From: Flagellimonas sp. HMM57
Lineage (GTDB): Bacteria > Bacteroidota > Bacteroidia > Flavobacteriales > Flavobacteriaceae
Direction: 5' to 3'
Assembly: GCF_021390175.1 (NCBI RefSeq)
Contig: NZ_CP090004.1
Coordinates: 3,711,001 to 3,775,000 of the forward strand
Length of the DNA: 64,000 nucleotides
In this document: one piece after another, positions 44,111 through 53,681 of the stretch
How the letters are laid out: each line of letters opens with the position of its first letter
How positions within the stretch are numbered: position 1 is the first letter of the stretch
The notes under the pieces: model-generated
Databases searched by the model: none
What the model was told of the DNA's origin: nothing
What the model saw: only the letters and a program-made list of their open reading frames with translations
Made by a program: the position numbers and the translations under genes

Positions 44111-44983
44111 TTAGCTTGGAAGTGGAACGTAAGTAGGGTCATGTTCCATCATTGGAAAAGTTTTAGCGGTCCATTCCTGTTTGGCCTTTTCAATTTTCTC
44201 TTTGCTGGATGAAACAAAATTCCAATAAATGTGTCGCTCTTCGGGAAAAGGCTCACCTCCAAAAAGTAAAATATGGGAATTTGGTTTTAGTAAAATCTCG
44301 CACGTATCTTCAACTTTGGAAGCCAAAATATTTCCTTTCCCAATATCTTTACCACAAGCGGTAATTCCGCCTTCCACGATACAGATACCAATCTCCCCTT
44401 TGAGGTTATCCTTAACATCTAGTAGGTATTCAGATTCATTTTTCACTTCGACCATAAAAAGAGGGGAATATGTGGGAACGGGAGATTTTTTATTGTAGCC
44501 TTCACCAGCTACTAATGTGAATTCAGTTGGGCCATCCTTCCATTTAGGCAAATCATTCCCGCTGATATGATGAAATTCTGGCTCTATGTCTTCCAGTTCT
44601 TTTGGAAGTGCGACCCAAATCTGGTAACCGTGTGCGGTAAATACCTTTCCGTTACGCAAATCCGTAGGGGTTCTTTCCGAATGGGAAACTCCCTTGCCAG
44701 CAGTCATCCAATTTACAGAACCTGGGCTTATCCGCTGGTTTGTACCCATACTGTCCTCGTGCACAATTTCGCCCTCTAACATAAAAGTAAGCGTGGATAG
44801 TCCGATATGGGGATGTTGGTCCACATCCATATACCGATTAGGTCCAAGCACTGTAGGTCCCATATGGTCAATAAAAATAAAAGGGCCGATCATTCGCTTT
44901 TTTCGAAACGGAATGAGCCTTCCTACCAAAAAATCACCAATGTCGCGACTTCTTTCTTCAATGATCAATCCTATGTTGGACAT
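44111..44983 (-). CDS. Pirin family protein
   Basis: Start at the ATG 44983 (MSNIGLIIEERSRDIGDF); the frame opens 24 residues further upstream. About 290 residues with the double cupin fold of pirins: FIFIDHMGP (about 35-43), MDVDQHPHIGLSTLTFMLEGEIVHEDSMG (metal-binding HPH and E, about 54-83) and SVNWMTAGKGVSHSERTP in the first cupin. Pirins bind iron; some have quercetinase activity and others act in the stress response. It diverges from the serine hydrolase at 45034. Confidence 0.95.
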   Translation of the reverse strand: MSNIGLIIEERSRDIGDFLVGRLIPFRKKRMIGPFIFIDHMGPTVLGPNRYMDVDQHPHIGLSTLTFMLEGEIVHEDSMGTNQRISPGSVNWMTAGKGVSHSERTPTDLRNGKVFTAHGYQIWVALPKELEDIEPEFHHISGNDLPKWKDGPTEFTLVAGEGYNKKSPVPTYSPLFMVEVKNESEYLLDVKDNLKGEIGICIVEGGITACGKDIGKGNILASKVEDTCEILLKPNSHILLFGGEPFPEERHIYWNFVSSSKEKIEKAKQEWTAKTFPMMEHDPTYVPLPS

Positions 44984-45033
44984 GCTGTAAATGTTTATAT
45001 TTAGCCCCTCTAAGTTACGATAAATCCATATCC

Positions 45034-46368
45034 ATGAAACTATTGAAACGCTCATTAATTCTATTGCTAATCATTATCGGTGTTGTTGTTTATTTCAACT
45101 ATTCCAAACTGAACATGATATCCGGTTATGCCGTTAAAAATATGGCATCTGCTGTGTTTGTTGCTGAACGCTCGGCAGCATCGGTAACCCAAAACGATAA
45201 CAATGTACCGTTGGTAAAACTGGCAGATACGGAAGTTGATAAAAGCAATAATTCAGCTACGGCAACTGTTTACGGGCTTATGGAGCGAAAAGCAGTGTAC
45301 AGGGAAGGATTGGGCACCGTTCTTATAAATGATGATTATGACGAAGCAGCTTTTACACTTAAACCCAACAGGGATTTTTCTTCGGATACGATTCCTTATC
45401 CCTATGGACAGGCCAGTCCAAAGGATACTATTTTCCCTGAAATCAATGACCTCCAAGTGAGTAAGGCCATTGCCACTGCTTTTGGAAATCCTGAAGTACA
45501 GAAAACAAGAACACTTTTAATATTGTACAAAGGTCACTTAATTGCAGAAAAATATATTGATGGTTTTACTAAAGACACTCCAGTGTTGGGATGGTCCATG
45601 ACCAAAAGTGTCCTGGCTACCTGTTACGGAATTTTAGAACACCAAGGAAAGTTGGAAATGTCATGGCCCGCTCCTATTGCAGAGTGGAAAGATGATGACC
45701 GCAAGGACATTACGTTAAATCATTTGTTGCGCATGCAAAGTGGCCTAGCTTGGGAAGAAGACTATACCAAAATCTCGGACGTCACAAAAATGCTCTTTTT
45801 GGATAGCGATATGCCCCAAGCCCAAAAAGCAAAGGAAGCCATTGCCAAACCAAAGGAAATCTGGAACTATTCTTCTGGTACAACAAATTTACTTTCGGGG
45901 ATTTTACGACAACAGTTTCGTTCGCACCAAGAATATCTTGATTTTCCTTATGCAGCACTAATCGATAAAATTGGAATGCATTCCATGATATTGGAGGCGG
46001 ATATTGCTGGCAACTACGTAGGGTCTTCCTATTCGTGGGCCAATACTCGGGATTGGGCTCGCTTTGGGCAGCTGTATCTGGATAAGGGTACTTGGAACGG
46101 GGAGCAAATCTTTAGTTCAAAATGGGTTGACTATATCACCGAGCCTACGCTCCATTCCAAAGGCACTTATGGAGCACATTTTTGGTTGAACACAGAAGGA
46201 AAATATCCCGATGCGCCCAGAGACCTCTTTTCCTGTAATGGATATCAAGGACAATATGTTTTTGTGATTCCGTCAAAGAATTTGGTAGTTGTACGCACTG
46301 GATTGGCTGAAAACCCAACATTTGATGTTAACGCATTCCTGTCAGAGGTCGTTAAAATTGTACCATAA
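45034..46368 (+). CDS. Membrane-anchored class C beta-lactamase-like serine hydrolase
   Basis: A 444-residue protein with an N-terminal membrane helix (LILLLIIIGVVVYF), so it is anchored with the enzyme outside. The catalytic domain (about 140-440) shows SMTK (about 189-192) as the SxxK motif, YSSG near 287 in the position of YxN, and a late HFW followed by CNGYQGQ near the position of the third motif. This fits the group of beta-lactamase-like proteins related to 6-aminohexanoate-dimer hydrolase. The substrate is unknown. A terminator follows 160 bases downstream. Confidence 0.88.
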   Translation: MKLLKRSLILLLIIIGVVVYFNYSKLNMISGYAVKNMASAVFVAERSAASVTQNDNNVPLVKLADTEVDKSNNSATATVYGLMERKAVYREGLGTVLINDDYDEAAFTLKPNRDFSSDTIPYPYGQASPKDTIFPEINDLQVSKAIATAFGNPEVQKTRTLLILYKGHLIAEKYIDGFTKDTPVLGWSMTKSVLATCYGILEHQGKLEMSWPAPIAEWKDDDRKDITLNHLLRMQSGLAWEEDYTKISDVTKMLFLDSDMPQAQKAKEAIAKPKEIWNYSSGTTNLLSGILRQQFRSHQEYLDFPYAALIDKIGMHSMILEADIAGNYVGSSYSWANTRDWARFGQLYLDKGTWNGEQIFSSKWVDYITEPTLHSKGTYGAHFWLNTEGKYPDAPRDLFSCNGYQGQYVFVIPSKNLVVVRTGLAENPTFDVNAFLSEVVKIVP

Positions 46369-46530
46369 ATCGATATTACTATCCAAAACATTGCGCTAAC
46401 CACAACAAAACAACCGTTCACAACAATAATTTCATTTGGGTGAACTGTCACGGTACATTTACAGTGTAATAATCAACAAACAATATTTAAAGACAAGTAA
46501 ATTTTTTCATTTTCATATAGTGTTCTCGTA

Positions 46531-46564
46531 AAAGAGTCTTGACCATAACGGCAAGGCTCTTTTT
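46531..46564 (+). terminator. Terminator downstream of the membrane serine hydrolase
   Basis: AAAGAG(T)CTTG, loop ACCATAACGG, CAAG(G)CTCTTTTT: a ten-base-pair stem with one mismatch, then a T-run. Confidence 0.75.
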
Positions 46565-46681
46565 AGTTTATGGCTATATTGGTTTTGGTTGTTCGTTAAT
46601 GGTTGATGGTAGAATTGTTCTATTTTACTTAGAATAACAGAAATCAGATATCAGAGAACTGAAAAGTTGGAACTAAAAGAT

Positions 46682-46698
46682 GCTTCGACAAGCTCAGC
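46682..46698. repeat. REP-like element GCTTCGACAAGCTCAGC
   Basis: GCTT-CGAC-AAGC can fold into a small hairpin, followed by TCAGCATGACA. The core is related to those at 1258, 6418 and 9007. Confidence 0.6.
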
Positions 46699-46750
46699 AT
46701 GACAATTGTGGAAGTTGTAAAATCGGAGGTCAGAGAACTGAAAACTGAAA

Positions 46751-47593
46751 TTAAGGTATCCAATTGTTCTTCCCAAAGTTGGGTTTCCGTTTTTCCAAAA
46801 AAGCATTCCGCCCTTCTTTGGCCTCATCCGTCATATAGGCCAAGCGTGTGGCTTCTCCGGCAAACACCTGCTGCCCTACCATACCATCATCGGTAAGGTT
46901 CATGGCAAATTTTAGCATTTTTATAGAGGTCGGCGATTTTTCAAGTACCTCTTGAGCCCATTGGTATGCAGTATTTTCCAATTCTTCATGCGGAACAACG
47001 GCGTTGACCATCCCCATTTCATAGGCTTCCTGTGCCGAATAGTTTCTGCCCAAGAAAAAAATCTCCCTTGCTTTTTTCTGTCCGACCATTTTCGCCAAAT
47101 AAGCTGATCCATATCCCCCATCAAAACTGGTTACATCGGCATCGGTTTGTTTAAAAATGGCATGTTCTTTACTGGCCAAGGTCATATCACAGACCACATG
47201 CAGACTATGCCCACCGCCAACGGCCCAACCTGGTACTACGGCAATAACGACCTTGGGCATAAAACGAATGAGTCGTTGTACTTCCAAAATATTTAATCGG
47301 TGCATTCCATCTTCGCCTACATAGCCTTGGTGTCCCCTAGCCTTCTGGTCACCACCGCTACAAAAAGAATACACGCCATCTTTGGTCGAAGGTCCTTCTG
47401 CAGAAAGTAATACAACACCAATTGACGTGTCTTCTTGAGCATCATAAAACGCTTTATAAAGTTCACTAGTGGTCTTTGGCCTAAAAGCATTGCGTACATT
47501 GGGTCTGTTAAAAGCGATACGGGCCACGCCATCACATTTTTTATAGGTTATGTCTTCAAATTCTACAGCGGTCTGCCAGTTGGGTGATTTCAT
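46751..47593 (-). CDS. menB: 1,4-dihydroxy-2-naphthoyl-CoA synthase
   Basis: A 280-residue crotonase-fold enzyme that closes the second ring in menaquinone synthesis. MenB hallmarks seen are RPNVRNAFRPKTTSELYKAF, GVYSFCSGGDQKARG (oxyanion region, about 78-92), GHSLHVVCDMTLAS and SFDGGYGSAYLAKMVG with the Asp and Tyr used by MenB. Menaquinone is the usual quinone of Bacteroidota. No other men gene is adjacent in this window. Confidence 0.97.
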   Translation of the reverse strand: MKSPNWQTAVEFEDITYKKCDGVARIAFNRPNVRNAFRPKTTSELYKAFYDAQEDTSIGVVLLSAEGPSTKDGVYSFCSGGDQKARGHQGYVGEDGMHRLNILEVQRLIRFMPKVVIAVVPGWAVGGGHSLHVVCDMTLASKEHAIFKQTDADVTSFDGGYGSAYLAKMVGQKKAREIFFLGRNYSAQEAYEMGMVNAVVPHEELENTAYQWAQEVLEKSPTSIKMLKFAMNLTDDGMVGQQVFAGEATRLAYMTDEAKEGRNAFLEKRKPNFGKNNWIP

Positions 47594-47871
47594 AGTATAA
47601 TTTTATGCAACTACAAAATAACGGAATTTGTGCATAGTGATTTCGAAAATCAAGACTTTTCGACTAATATGATTTTATCCAAATCTTGAGTTTTGTTGTT
47701 TGCAGAAATTCATAATTAGTTTTTGTACCATTTTCCAATCCAAAAATGAAGAAGTTTTCAGTATTTCTAGTTTTAGAATGGCTTTGCTTTTGATTCTGGA
47801 ATTCACTTTGAGCAGCACGAATGTAGAATATGACCTTTTCATGATTTTAAAGTGAAAAAGAGAGACTCAGT

Positions 47872-48690
47872 ATGAACAAGATGACTATATTTAAAACAGT
47901 CACGGCAGATTTAAACGAGGTACGGATTACCTATACCATAAGTGGCGAAACCAACAATGAGACCATTCTTTTTGTGCACGGTCTTGGTGCCAACGCTTTG
48001 CAGTTTAGTGAACAACATGCCTACTTCCATAAGAAATATAAAGTGATTTCCATAAATTTGAGAGGGCATGGTAATTCATGTATTGTACATGAATTCGATA
48101 GTCCTGAACCAACATTACAAAAAATGGCTAAAGATATTATTGGTCTACTTTATAGGCTGGCAATCAGACATGTTCATTTTGTGGGCAATTCCATGGGTGG
48201 TAACGTTGGTTATGAAGTGTTGCGATTAGCGCCAGAACGCATAAAATCCTTTACGACCTTTGGTACAACGGCACATATGAAAACTTCAAAGTTTATGTTG
48301 GGGCTGTTGCTATTGTCTTACAAGGTATTACCATTGAGATATATTGCTTTTTTATCCAAATCTGCTGGACAAACGGCTGCTTCCAAAGAGCGGATTGAAA
48401 AAATGCTAATGCAATCCAACAAAAAGACAATCATGACATTAGTGCCTCATTTGGCAAACTTTGACTATCTGGACATTGTAGAAGAAACCACTGTACCAGT
48501 CACGATACTTAAAGGAAAACTGGACAAGGAAATCAATAAAGTGCTTGGGAGCACACTGACCAGATTTAAAAAACGAGGTAATTTCAGCATGATAGTTATT
48601 AGAAATGCAGGACACTTTGCCAATTTGGACAATCCTGCTACATTTAATGCTATTTTAGAAAATTTTATATTGAAGATTAATACGCGTTAA
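47872..48690 (+). CDS. Alpha/beta hydrolase
   Basis: A 272-residue cytoplasmic-looking alpha/beta hydrolase with no signal peptide. Motifs: LFVHGLGANALQF (about 33-45), SINLRGHGNS, the nucleophile elbow VGNSMGGNVGYE (about 103-114, Ser at GNSMGG), TVPVTILKGKLD and the final His in RNAGHFANLDNP. The start may be at ATG 47872 or three codons later. Substrate unknown. It opens the plus-strand accessory row. Confidence 0.88.
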   Translation: MNKMTIFKTVTADLNEVRITYTISGETNNETILFVHGLGANALQFSEQHAYFHKKYKVISINLRGHGNSCIVHEFDSPEPTLQKMAKDIIGLLYRLAIRHVHFVGNSMGGNVGYEVLRLAPERIKSFTTFGTTAHMKTSKFMLGLLLLSYKVLPLRYIAFLSKSAGQTAASKERIEKMLMQSNKKTIMTLVPHLANFDYLDIVEETTVPVTILKGKLDKEINKVLGSTLTRFKKRGNFSMIVIRNAGHFANLDNPATFNAILENFILKINTR

Positions 48691-48883
48691 GAGGATTTGG
48701 TTTTTAATACCGTGACATATCATACCCCATTTACTTATATGATTTTCTAAATATATTATAACCAAGTATTCTTCAATAACGCTGTTTTGAGTGGTTATTG
48801 CAAAATCCTAAAAAGGGTATACTATAACCGATTTTTTACTTTGGATATGCCTACTTTTATGATAAGTTGTATTTATCCAACCG

Positions 48884-49948
48884 TTGCCATTAATACTGAA
48901 AAAACTGAAAGACATCTTTAAACATATCGTTCCTGAAGCAAAATTGAATCCAATCTTTGAACTATTACGTACCGGAAAACAATTAGACCCAGCCAAATTA
49001 CTGATTGAAGAAATTACATCTGAAATGGAAGATAATGATGGGAATTTTATTCAACAATTTCAAACTACAGGATTTAATTCAAGAATTTGGGAAATTTTCT
49101 TGTACAAGTTTTTTAAGGAAAGTGGATTTAGTTTTGATAATTCTCACAATCGACCAGATTTTTATGTTGAAAAAGACGGCTTCGACTTTTTTGTTGAAGC
49201 GAGTTTATCAAATGAAGTTCCAGAAGAAAAATTCACAAAGGAATATATACTCGAAGCTGAAAAAACTAATGATTTAAAAGTACAAAATGAGCTGATTGAA
49301 CATTACATCATGCGAATGGGAAGTGTATTGTATTCCAAATTACAAAAAAGATATTGGGAACTTGAATGGGTTGTCGGCAAACCATTAGTTTTAGCGATAA
49401 CGCCAGCACATAATTATTTAGCAAGTTTTTTACCTGATGCAAAAATCATTGAATATCTATATGGTTTATCTTATGAATCAAAATCTGACGAAGAACCTCA
49501 TATTCCAAAAGAAATAGTACGGACTGAAAATCACAAATTTGGAGAAAAAGAAATCCCACCTAACTTTTTTGGACTACCAGACACGGAAAATATAAGTGCA
49601 GTAATATTTACAAACAATAGTGATTTACACAAATTCAATAGAATGGGATATCAGAGCGGAATTTCTGATGAGATAATTATTATGGAACGTGCAGGATTGG
49701 CATTTGACACAACACCGAGTGCTCATCCCGTAGAATTTTCTCAATCAATTATTCCTGGGGATTTAAAAGAAGATTGGAATGAAGGAGTTAATATTTTTCA
49801 CAATCCAAATGCACTAATTCCTCTAAGACGAGATTTATTTACTAATATTAGACAAACGTGGATTGATGAAGACGGAAGTTTGGAAGGAACAATACCGAAA
49901 TTTTATCCTTTTAATTCAAAAACCTTACCAGTTGGCTTAGGCTTCTGA
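48884..49948 (+). CDS. Orphan protein with PD-(D/E)XK-like motif
   Basis: A 354-residue protein, markedly AT-rich compared with the genes around it. The start is taken as TTG at 48884, since no ATG occurs before the conserved part. Residues 15-110 carry a pattern I recognise from a family of unknown function, sometimes labelled as glycosaminoglycan-attachment protein: PEAKLNPIFELL, FQTTGFNSRIWEIFLYKFFKE, and NRPDFYVEKDGFDFFVEAS. The last has Asp and Glu spaced as in PD-(D/E)XK nucleases, with Ser where Lys is usual. The C-terminal half is unassigned. It stands alone between a hydrolase and an AraC regulator. Nuclease activity is only a possibility. Confidence 0.7.
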   Translation: MPLILKKLKDIFKHIVPEAKLNPIFELLRTGKQLDPAKLLIEEITSEMEDNDGNFIQQFQTTGFNSRIWEIFLYKFFKESGFSFDNSHNRPDFYVEKDGFDFFVEASLSNEVPEEKFTKEYILEAEKTNDLKVQNELIEHYIMRMGSVLYSKLQKRYWELEWVVGKPLVLAITPAHNYLASFLPDAKIIEYLYGLSYESKSDEEPHIPKEIVRTENHKFGEKEIPPNFFGLPDTENISAVIFTNNSDLHKFNRMGYQSGISDEIIIMERAGLAFDTTPSAHPVEFSQSIIPGDLKEDWNEGVNIFHNPNALIPLRRDLFTNIRQTWIDEDGSLEGTIPKFYPFNSKTLPVGLGF

Positions 49949-50208
49949 TAAAGTATTAATGGCAACAAAGTATCCTATAAAACATAGTTAGTAAAGGCTT
50001 TCCGAGAGGTTTTTGCGTGTTTGCAAAGTCGCCAAATTTTTAAATTTGACTTTTAAGAAAGAAAAGATAAAAACAAAACATAAAAATTCGGCTTATATAT
50101 AATCCGAAAAATAAACGTCTATTTACATGCTACGTTTAATATATGTGACCGTTACAATAATTTAAAGAAACCGAAAGCCCATAACCTCTTCAAGTTTTCT
50201 AAGTAAAA

Positions 50209-51237
50209 ATGAAATACTTTTCTATAAATCTATATCTCAAAATGCTCAATTGTGCTATAGCAGAAGGTATGTCCAGAAATGAATTTAAAAATTGGCCTAC
50301 TCCAATTGAAGAAGCTGAAAAATTACAGGTCATCTCAGCAGAAGAGTTTTTAACTGCGCACGAATTACTCGATGATAAACTTGGCCCTGGTTTTGGGGTT
50401 CGTGTAGGTCAGCAAATGATTATTGAAGATTATGGCGTTTTAGGGCTTTCCTGGCGTACTTGTTCAAGAGTTGGTGAGATTTTTGAACGTAGTGAACGCT
50501 ATTTTAAATTGCTCTCAAATACCTTTGTATGGCAAATCAAAGAAGAAGGAAACGTTTCTCACGTACTACTTAATAGAGAAGCCCATAGAAGAGGAATGGA
50601 ATTATCAACTGAGGCAAGTTTATCTGCTACTGTTGTGGTATTGCAAGCCATGTCCGAAAAAGATATTTTACCAACCCAAGTTAGTTTTAAGCACAACGCA
50701 CCCAAAGATTTGACTAGCTTTAATGCCGCTTTTAAGTGCCCTATACACTTTAATCAGCCGTCCTATTCCATAAGTTATAAAACAGCTGATTTAAATCTGA
50801 GAACTGCCAAAGCAGATGCAAGTATCAATAACTACTTGCTGCAACAAGTAGATGAAAATACAAAAGGAATTAAAATACCGGGCAATACATTTGTCCGCGA
50901 TGTTGAATCGTTAATTAAAGATGCCCTTCCAACAGGTATACCGGGAATTCAAGATATAAGCGCCCTTTTGGCAATGAGCAATAGAACACTTACCAGAAAA
51001 CTTTCTGAAGCAGGTGTGACCTATCGGGATTTAATTAGAAAAACTCAAGAACATCTCTCTAAGGAAATGTTACTTGATGATGTACATAGCATTGGCGAGA
51101 TTGCCTTCTTAACGGGGTTTTCAGAACAAAGTACATTTAATCGTGCATTCAAGAAATGGACCAACCAAACTCCATCAGAATTTAGAAAAATAGCTAAAAA
51201 CTCCATTTTGGCGCAAAATGTCAAAAGGTTGTCCTGA
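50209..51237 (+). CDS. AraC-family regulator with Arabinose_bd-type N-terminus
   Basis: A 342-residue regulator. The N-terminal 200 residues match the ArgR/OruR/GbdR-type ligand domain (LGPGFGVRVGQQMIIEDYGVLGLSWRTC, then PTQVSFKHNAPKDLTSFNAAFKCPIHFNQPS, in pieces). The C-terminal double helix-turn-helix includes ISALLAMSNRTLTRKLSEAG and IGEIAFLTGFSEQSTFNRAFKKW. It is 67 bases upstream of the NmrA-type gene on the same strand and probably regulates it. Confidence 0.92.
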   Translation: MKYFSINLYLKMLNCAIAEGMSRNEFKNWPTPIEEAEKLQVISAEEFLTAHELLDDKLGPGFGVRVGQQMIIEDYGVLGLSWRTCSRVGEIFERSERYFKLLSNTFVWQIKEEGNVSHVLLNREAHRRGMELSTEASLSATVVVLQAMSEKDILPTQVSFKHNAPKDLTSFNAAFKCPIHFNQPSYSISYKTADLNLRTAKADASINNYLLQQVDENTKGIKIPGNTFVRDVESLIKDALPTGIPGIQDISALLAMSNRTLTRKLSEAGVTYRDLIRKTQEHLSKEMLLDDVHSIGEIAFLTGFSEQSTFNRAFKKWTNQTPSEFRKIAKNSILAQNVKRLS

Positions 51238-51304
51238 AGTGTCAAAAATCCCATTTGATCACTGCGCAACTTTGTATCATCAAATTATTTAAAACATAAG
51301 CATT

Positions 51305-52147
51305 ATGAAACAAAACATTTTAGTTATCGGAGGCACTGGAAAAACTGGTCGTAGAGTTGCAGAAAACTTAACACAATCTGGACATAACGTACGGGTTGTT
51401 GGGAGAAAAACGAACCCGGCTTTTGATTGGGAAAATCCAGAAACCTATAGTGCCGCTTTAAAAGATATGGATAGAGCTTACATTGTATATTATCCTGATT
51501 TGGCTGTCCCAGGCTCAAGAGATGCGATCAGCACACTTACTAAAAAGGCATTAGAGGCAGGTTTAGAAAAAGTAGTATTACTCTCTGGTAAAGGTGAAAC
51601 TGAAGCTGAAGCTTGTGAGGAAATTGTGGCCAATTCTGGATTAAACTATACCTTGGTAAGAGCGTCATGGTTTAATCAGAATTTTAGTGAAGGTGCCTTT
51701 TTAGAATTTGTATTAGATGGTGCGGTCGCACTGCCCATGCCAGAGGCCGAAATTCCATTTGTGGATGTAGATGATATTGCTGACGTAGTTTCGAAAGTTA
51801 TTTTGGATGATTCGTATAATGGACAAACCATAACCGTTACCGGGCCTCAAAAGCGAACCTTTAAGGAGGTCGTTGAAATTATGGCAGAAGCTTCTGATAA
51901 ACAGATTCAATTTATACCCATTTCTATTGACGAATTTAAGGAAGGTATGCGAAAGGCAGGATTACCTGATTCTTACGTTTGGCTATTCGGTTATTTATTC
52001 CAAGAAGTATTGGGGAATCCTAAGAACCAAGAGATCTCTAATGATGTTGCCAAAGTTTTAGGTAGACCTGCTAAAGATTTTGAAACATATGCAACAAAAA
52101 CAGCAGCATCTGGTGTTTGGAATCAAAGTGTTGCGAATACTTTATAA
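51305..52147 (+). CDS. NmrA-like NAD(P)-binding protein
   Basis: A 280-residue atypical short-chain dehydrogenase of the NmrA/NAD(P)-binding type. The cofactor loop is VIGGTGKTGRRVAENL (about 6-21), with R35/K36 (VGRKTN) likely reading NADP. VVLLSGKGETEA and the later VDVDDIADVVSKVI follow the family pattern (azoreductase-like quinone oxidoreductase or redox sensor). No catalytic Tyr-x-x-x-Lys is evident. It lies just after the AraC regulator gene, a common pairing. Confidence 0.9.
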   Translation: MKQNILVIGGTGKTGRRVAENLTQSGHNVRVVGRKTNPAFDWENPETYSAALKDMDRAYIVYYPDLAVPGSRDAISTLTKKALEAGLEKVVLLSGKGETEAEACEEIVANSGLNYTLVRASWFNQNFSEGAFLEFVLDGAVALPMPEAEIPFVDVDDIADVVSKVILDDSYNGQTITVTGPQKRTFKEVVEIMAEASDKQIQFIPISIDEFKEGMRKAGLPDSYVWLFGYLFQEVLGNPKNQEISNDVAKVLGRPAKDFETYATKTAASGVWNQSVANTL

Positions 52148-52332
52148 AATCTGAAGGTCGTAGTTTAAAAAAGAAGTAACTATTCCCAATAAGATGTATA
52201 AGTAATAGCAAATTGAATTCAAATTCATGCTGCTATTACTTTTTACTTTGTAAATTCCTTTCAGAAAAAGTAGCCTGTATAAATTCGCTACGTTACAGTT
52301 GGGCACAAACTAAAAACCATACGCCATCGTGA

Positions 52333-52968
52333 ATGACATATTTGGAACCCACATATTACTTCGATTTTGAAAACAAATCAGTTCAAGACCTGATTTCCGA
52401 ATTTAAAACTGATACGTGGTCCGATAAAGAAAAGGCAATTGGAATTTACACCAAAGTACGTGATCATTGGAAATATGACCCTTACAGCATAAGTCTTTCA
52501 AAAGACAAGTATAAGTCAAGTCATATTGCGCAAAAACAGTCTGGAAATTGTGTGGAAAAATCAATATTGCTAATTGCTTGCCTTCGTGTTTTGGGAATAC
52601 CTGCAAGATTACATTTGGGAAAAGTCAAAAATCATATAGCTGTTGAAAGATTAACCGAAAAATTTGGTTCCAATGAATTGACGCCCCACGGAATGGTCAA
52701 CGTCTATCTAGATGCGAAGTGGTTGAAAATGTCGCCAGCATTCAATAAATCACTGTGTAAGAAACTGAATGTTGAACCATTGGAATTTGATGGGGAAAAC
52801 CATTCGTTTTTGCAACAATACGATAGCAAGGGAACCCGATTTATGGAATACTTGGACGATTATGGGTATTTTGATGATGTCCCTTTTGATTTCATGGTCG
52901 AGAATATTAAAAAACACTATCCTGATATCTTTGATACGAATGAAAAAATAACGGAGTTTAAATTGTGA
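52333..52968 (+). CDS. Transglutaminase-like domain protein
   Basis: A 211-residue protein of the transglutaminase-like cysteine protease fold: VRDHWKYDPYSIS near the start, the catalytic Cys in SGNCVEKSILLIACLRVLGIPARLH (Cys about 75), His in THGMVNVYLDAKWLKMSP (His about 119) and Asp at about 125. No signal peptide, so it is probably cytoplasmic. Family members act as peptidases or amidotransferases. It is one of the plus-strand accessory genes. Confidence 0.88.
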   Translation: MTYLEPTYYFDFENKSVQDLISEFKTDTWSDKEKAIGIYTKVRDHWKYDPYSISLSKDKYKSSHIAQKQSGNCVEKSILLIACLRVLGIPARLHLGKVKNHIAVERLTEKFGSNELTPHGMVNVYLDAKWLKMSPAFNKSLCKKLNVEPLEFDGENHSFLQQYDSKGTRFMEYLDDYGYFDDVPFDFMVENIKKHYPDIFDTNEKITEFKL

Positions 52969-53056
52969 AAAACCAGTTATCAATAATGCTGCAATACTGA
53001 AACGACAAGGACTATTCAAAATATATAACCAAACACAATAAAATAGCTGAATTAAA

Positions 53057-53515
53057 ATGAAAATAAAAGCTTTATTCTTGATCTTTATAGTAACAATATT
53101 CCCTTATGACACAGTCTACGGACAAGGCAATGAAAATAAAATTTCAGCTCAAAAAACCAGCAAAATAAATGCAAGATTGATTGTTAGTTCTGGAATGTCA
53201 GAAAAGAATATTCCTTTGAATAATCTAAAAGAGATTAATGTAAAAGAGGGTGAAAAGGTATTCTTTTATATTAAATGGTTCAATCTAACCAAGAACTCCT
53301 ATACAACTTCAATGGATTTCTTAGATGTCAACAATAACTTTTTAGCCCAAAGTAGCGCATATAAGTTCAGGCCTAAAAAGAAAACTCACAATACATGGAA
53401 TTCAAGAAAATTCAGAGAAATAATAATACCTGAAGGGGTTCTAAAAATTAGAATAAATCTGGACCAAGAAATTATTTTGGAACGTGAAATTAAGGTCAAA
53501 TACAAGACTGAATAA
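53057..53515 (+). CDS. Small exported protein, unknown
   Basis: A 152-residue protein with a signal peptide (MKIKALFLIFIVTIFPYDTVYG). The mature part is Lys- and Asn-rich with beta-strand pattern (NARLIVSSGMSEKN, EKVFFYIKWFNLTKNSY) and a repeated Thr/Asn tone. I do not recognise a family. AT-rich accessory gene. Confidence 0.65.
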   Translation: MKIKALFLIFIVTIFPYDTVYGQGNENKISAQKTSKINARLIVSSGMSEKNIPLNNLKEINVKEGEKVFFYIKWFNLTKNSYTTSMDFLDVNNNFLAQSSAYKFRPKKKTHNTWNSRKFREIIIPEGVLKIRINLDQEIILEREIKVKYKTE

Positions 53516-53681
53516 TTTCTTTGTCAAGAGAATACAGATGTCATTCAATCGATAATCGATATATGCACAATTAGTCATAAAATAGGGCTAAAACAAATTC
53601 TTTACGGTCAGTCTTCTATTTTGAAACTGCACACAATCTTTATGAATAATGCCCTAATTTTAAAATTAAATTAAAACTGGG

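Larger units (their letters stand above)
46369..46750. other. Gap of 382 bases: terminator, REP-like element, flanking direct repeats
   Basis: Contains a terminator near 46531-46564 and a REP-like core GCTTCGACAAGCTCAGC (46682-46698), which is flanked by the 15-base direct repeat TCAGAGAACTGAAAA at 46651-46665 and 46730-46744. No gene is seen. Confidence 0.6.

Noticed and set aside
46699..46896. Plus-strand frame across the menB end
   Set aside because: It overlaps the conserved menB C-terminus in the opposite direction and has no coding character.
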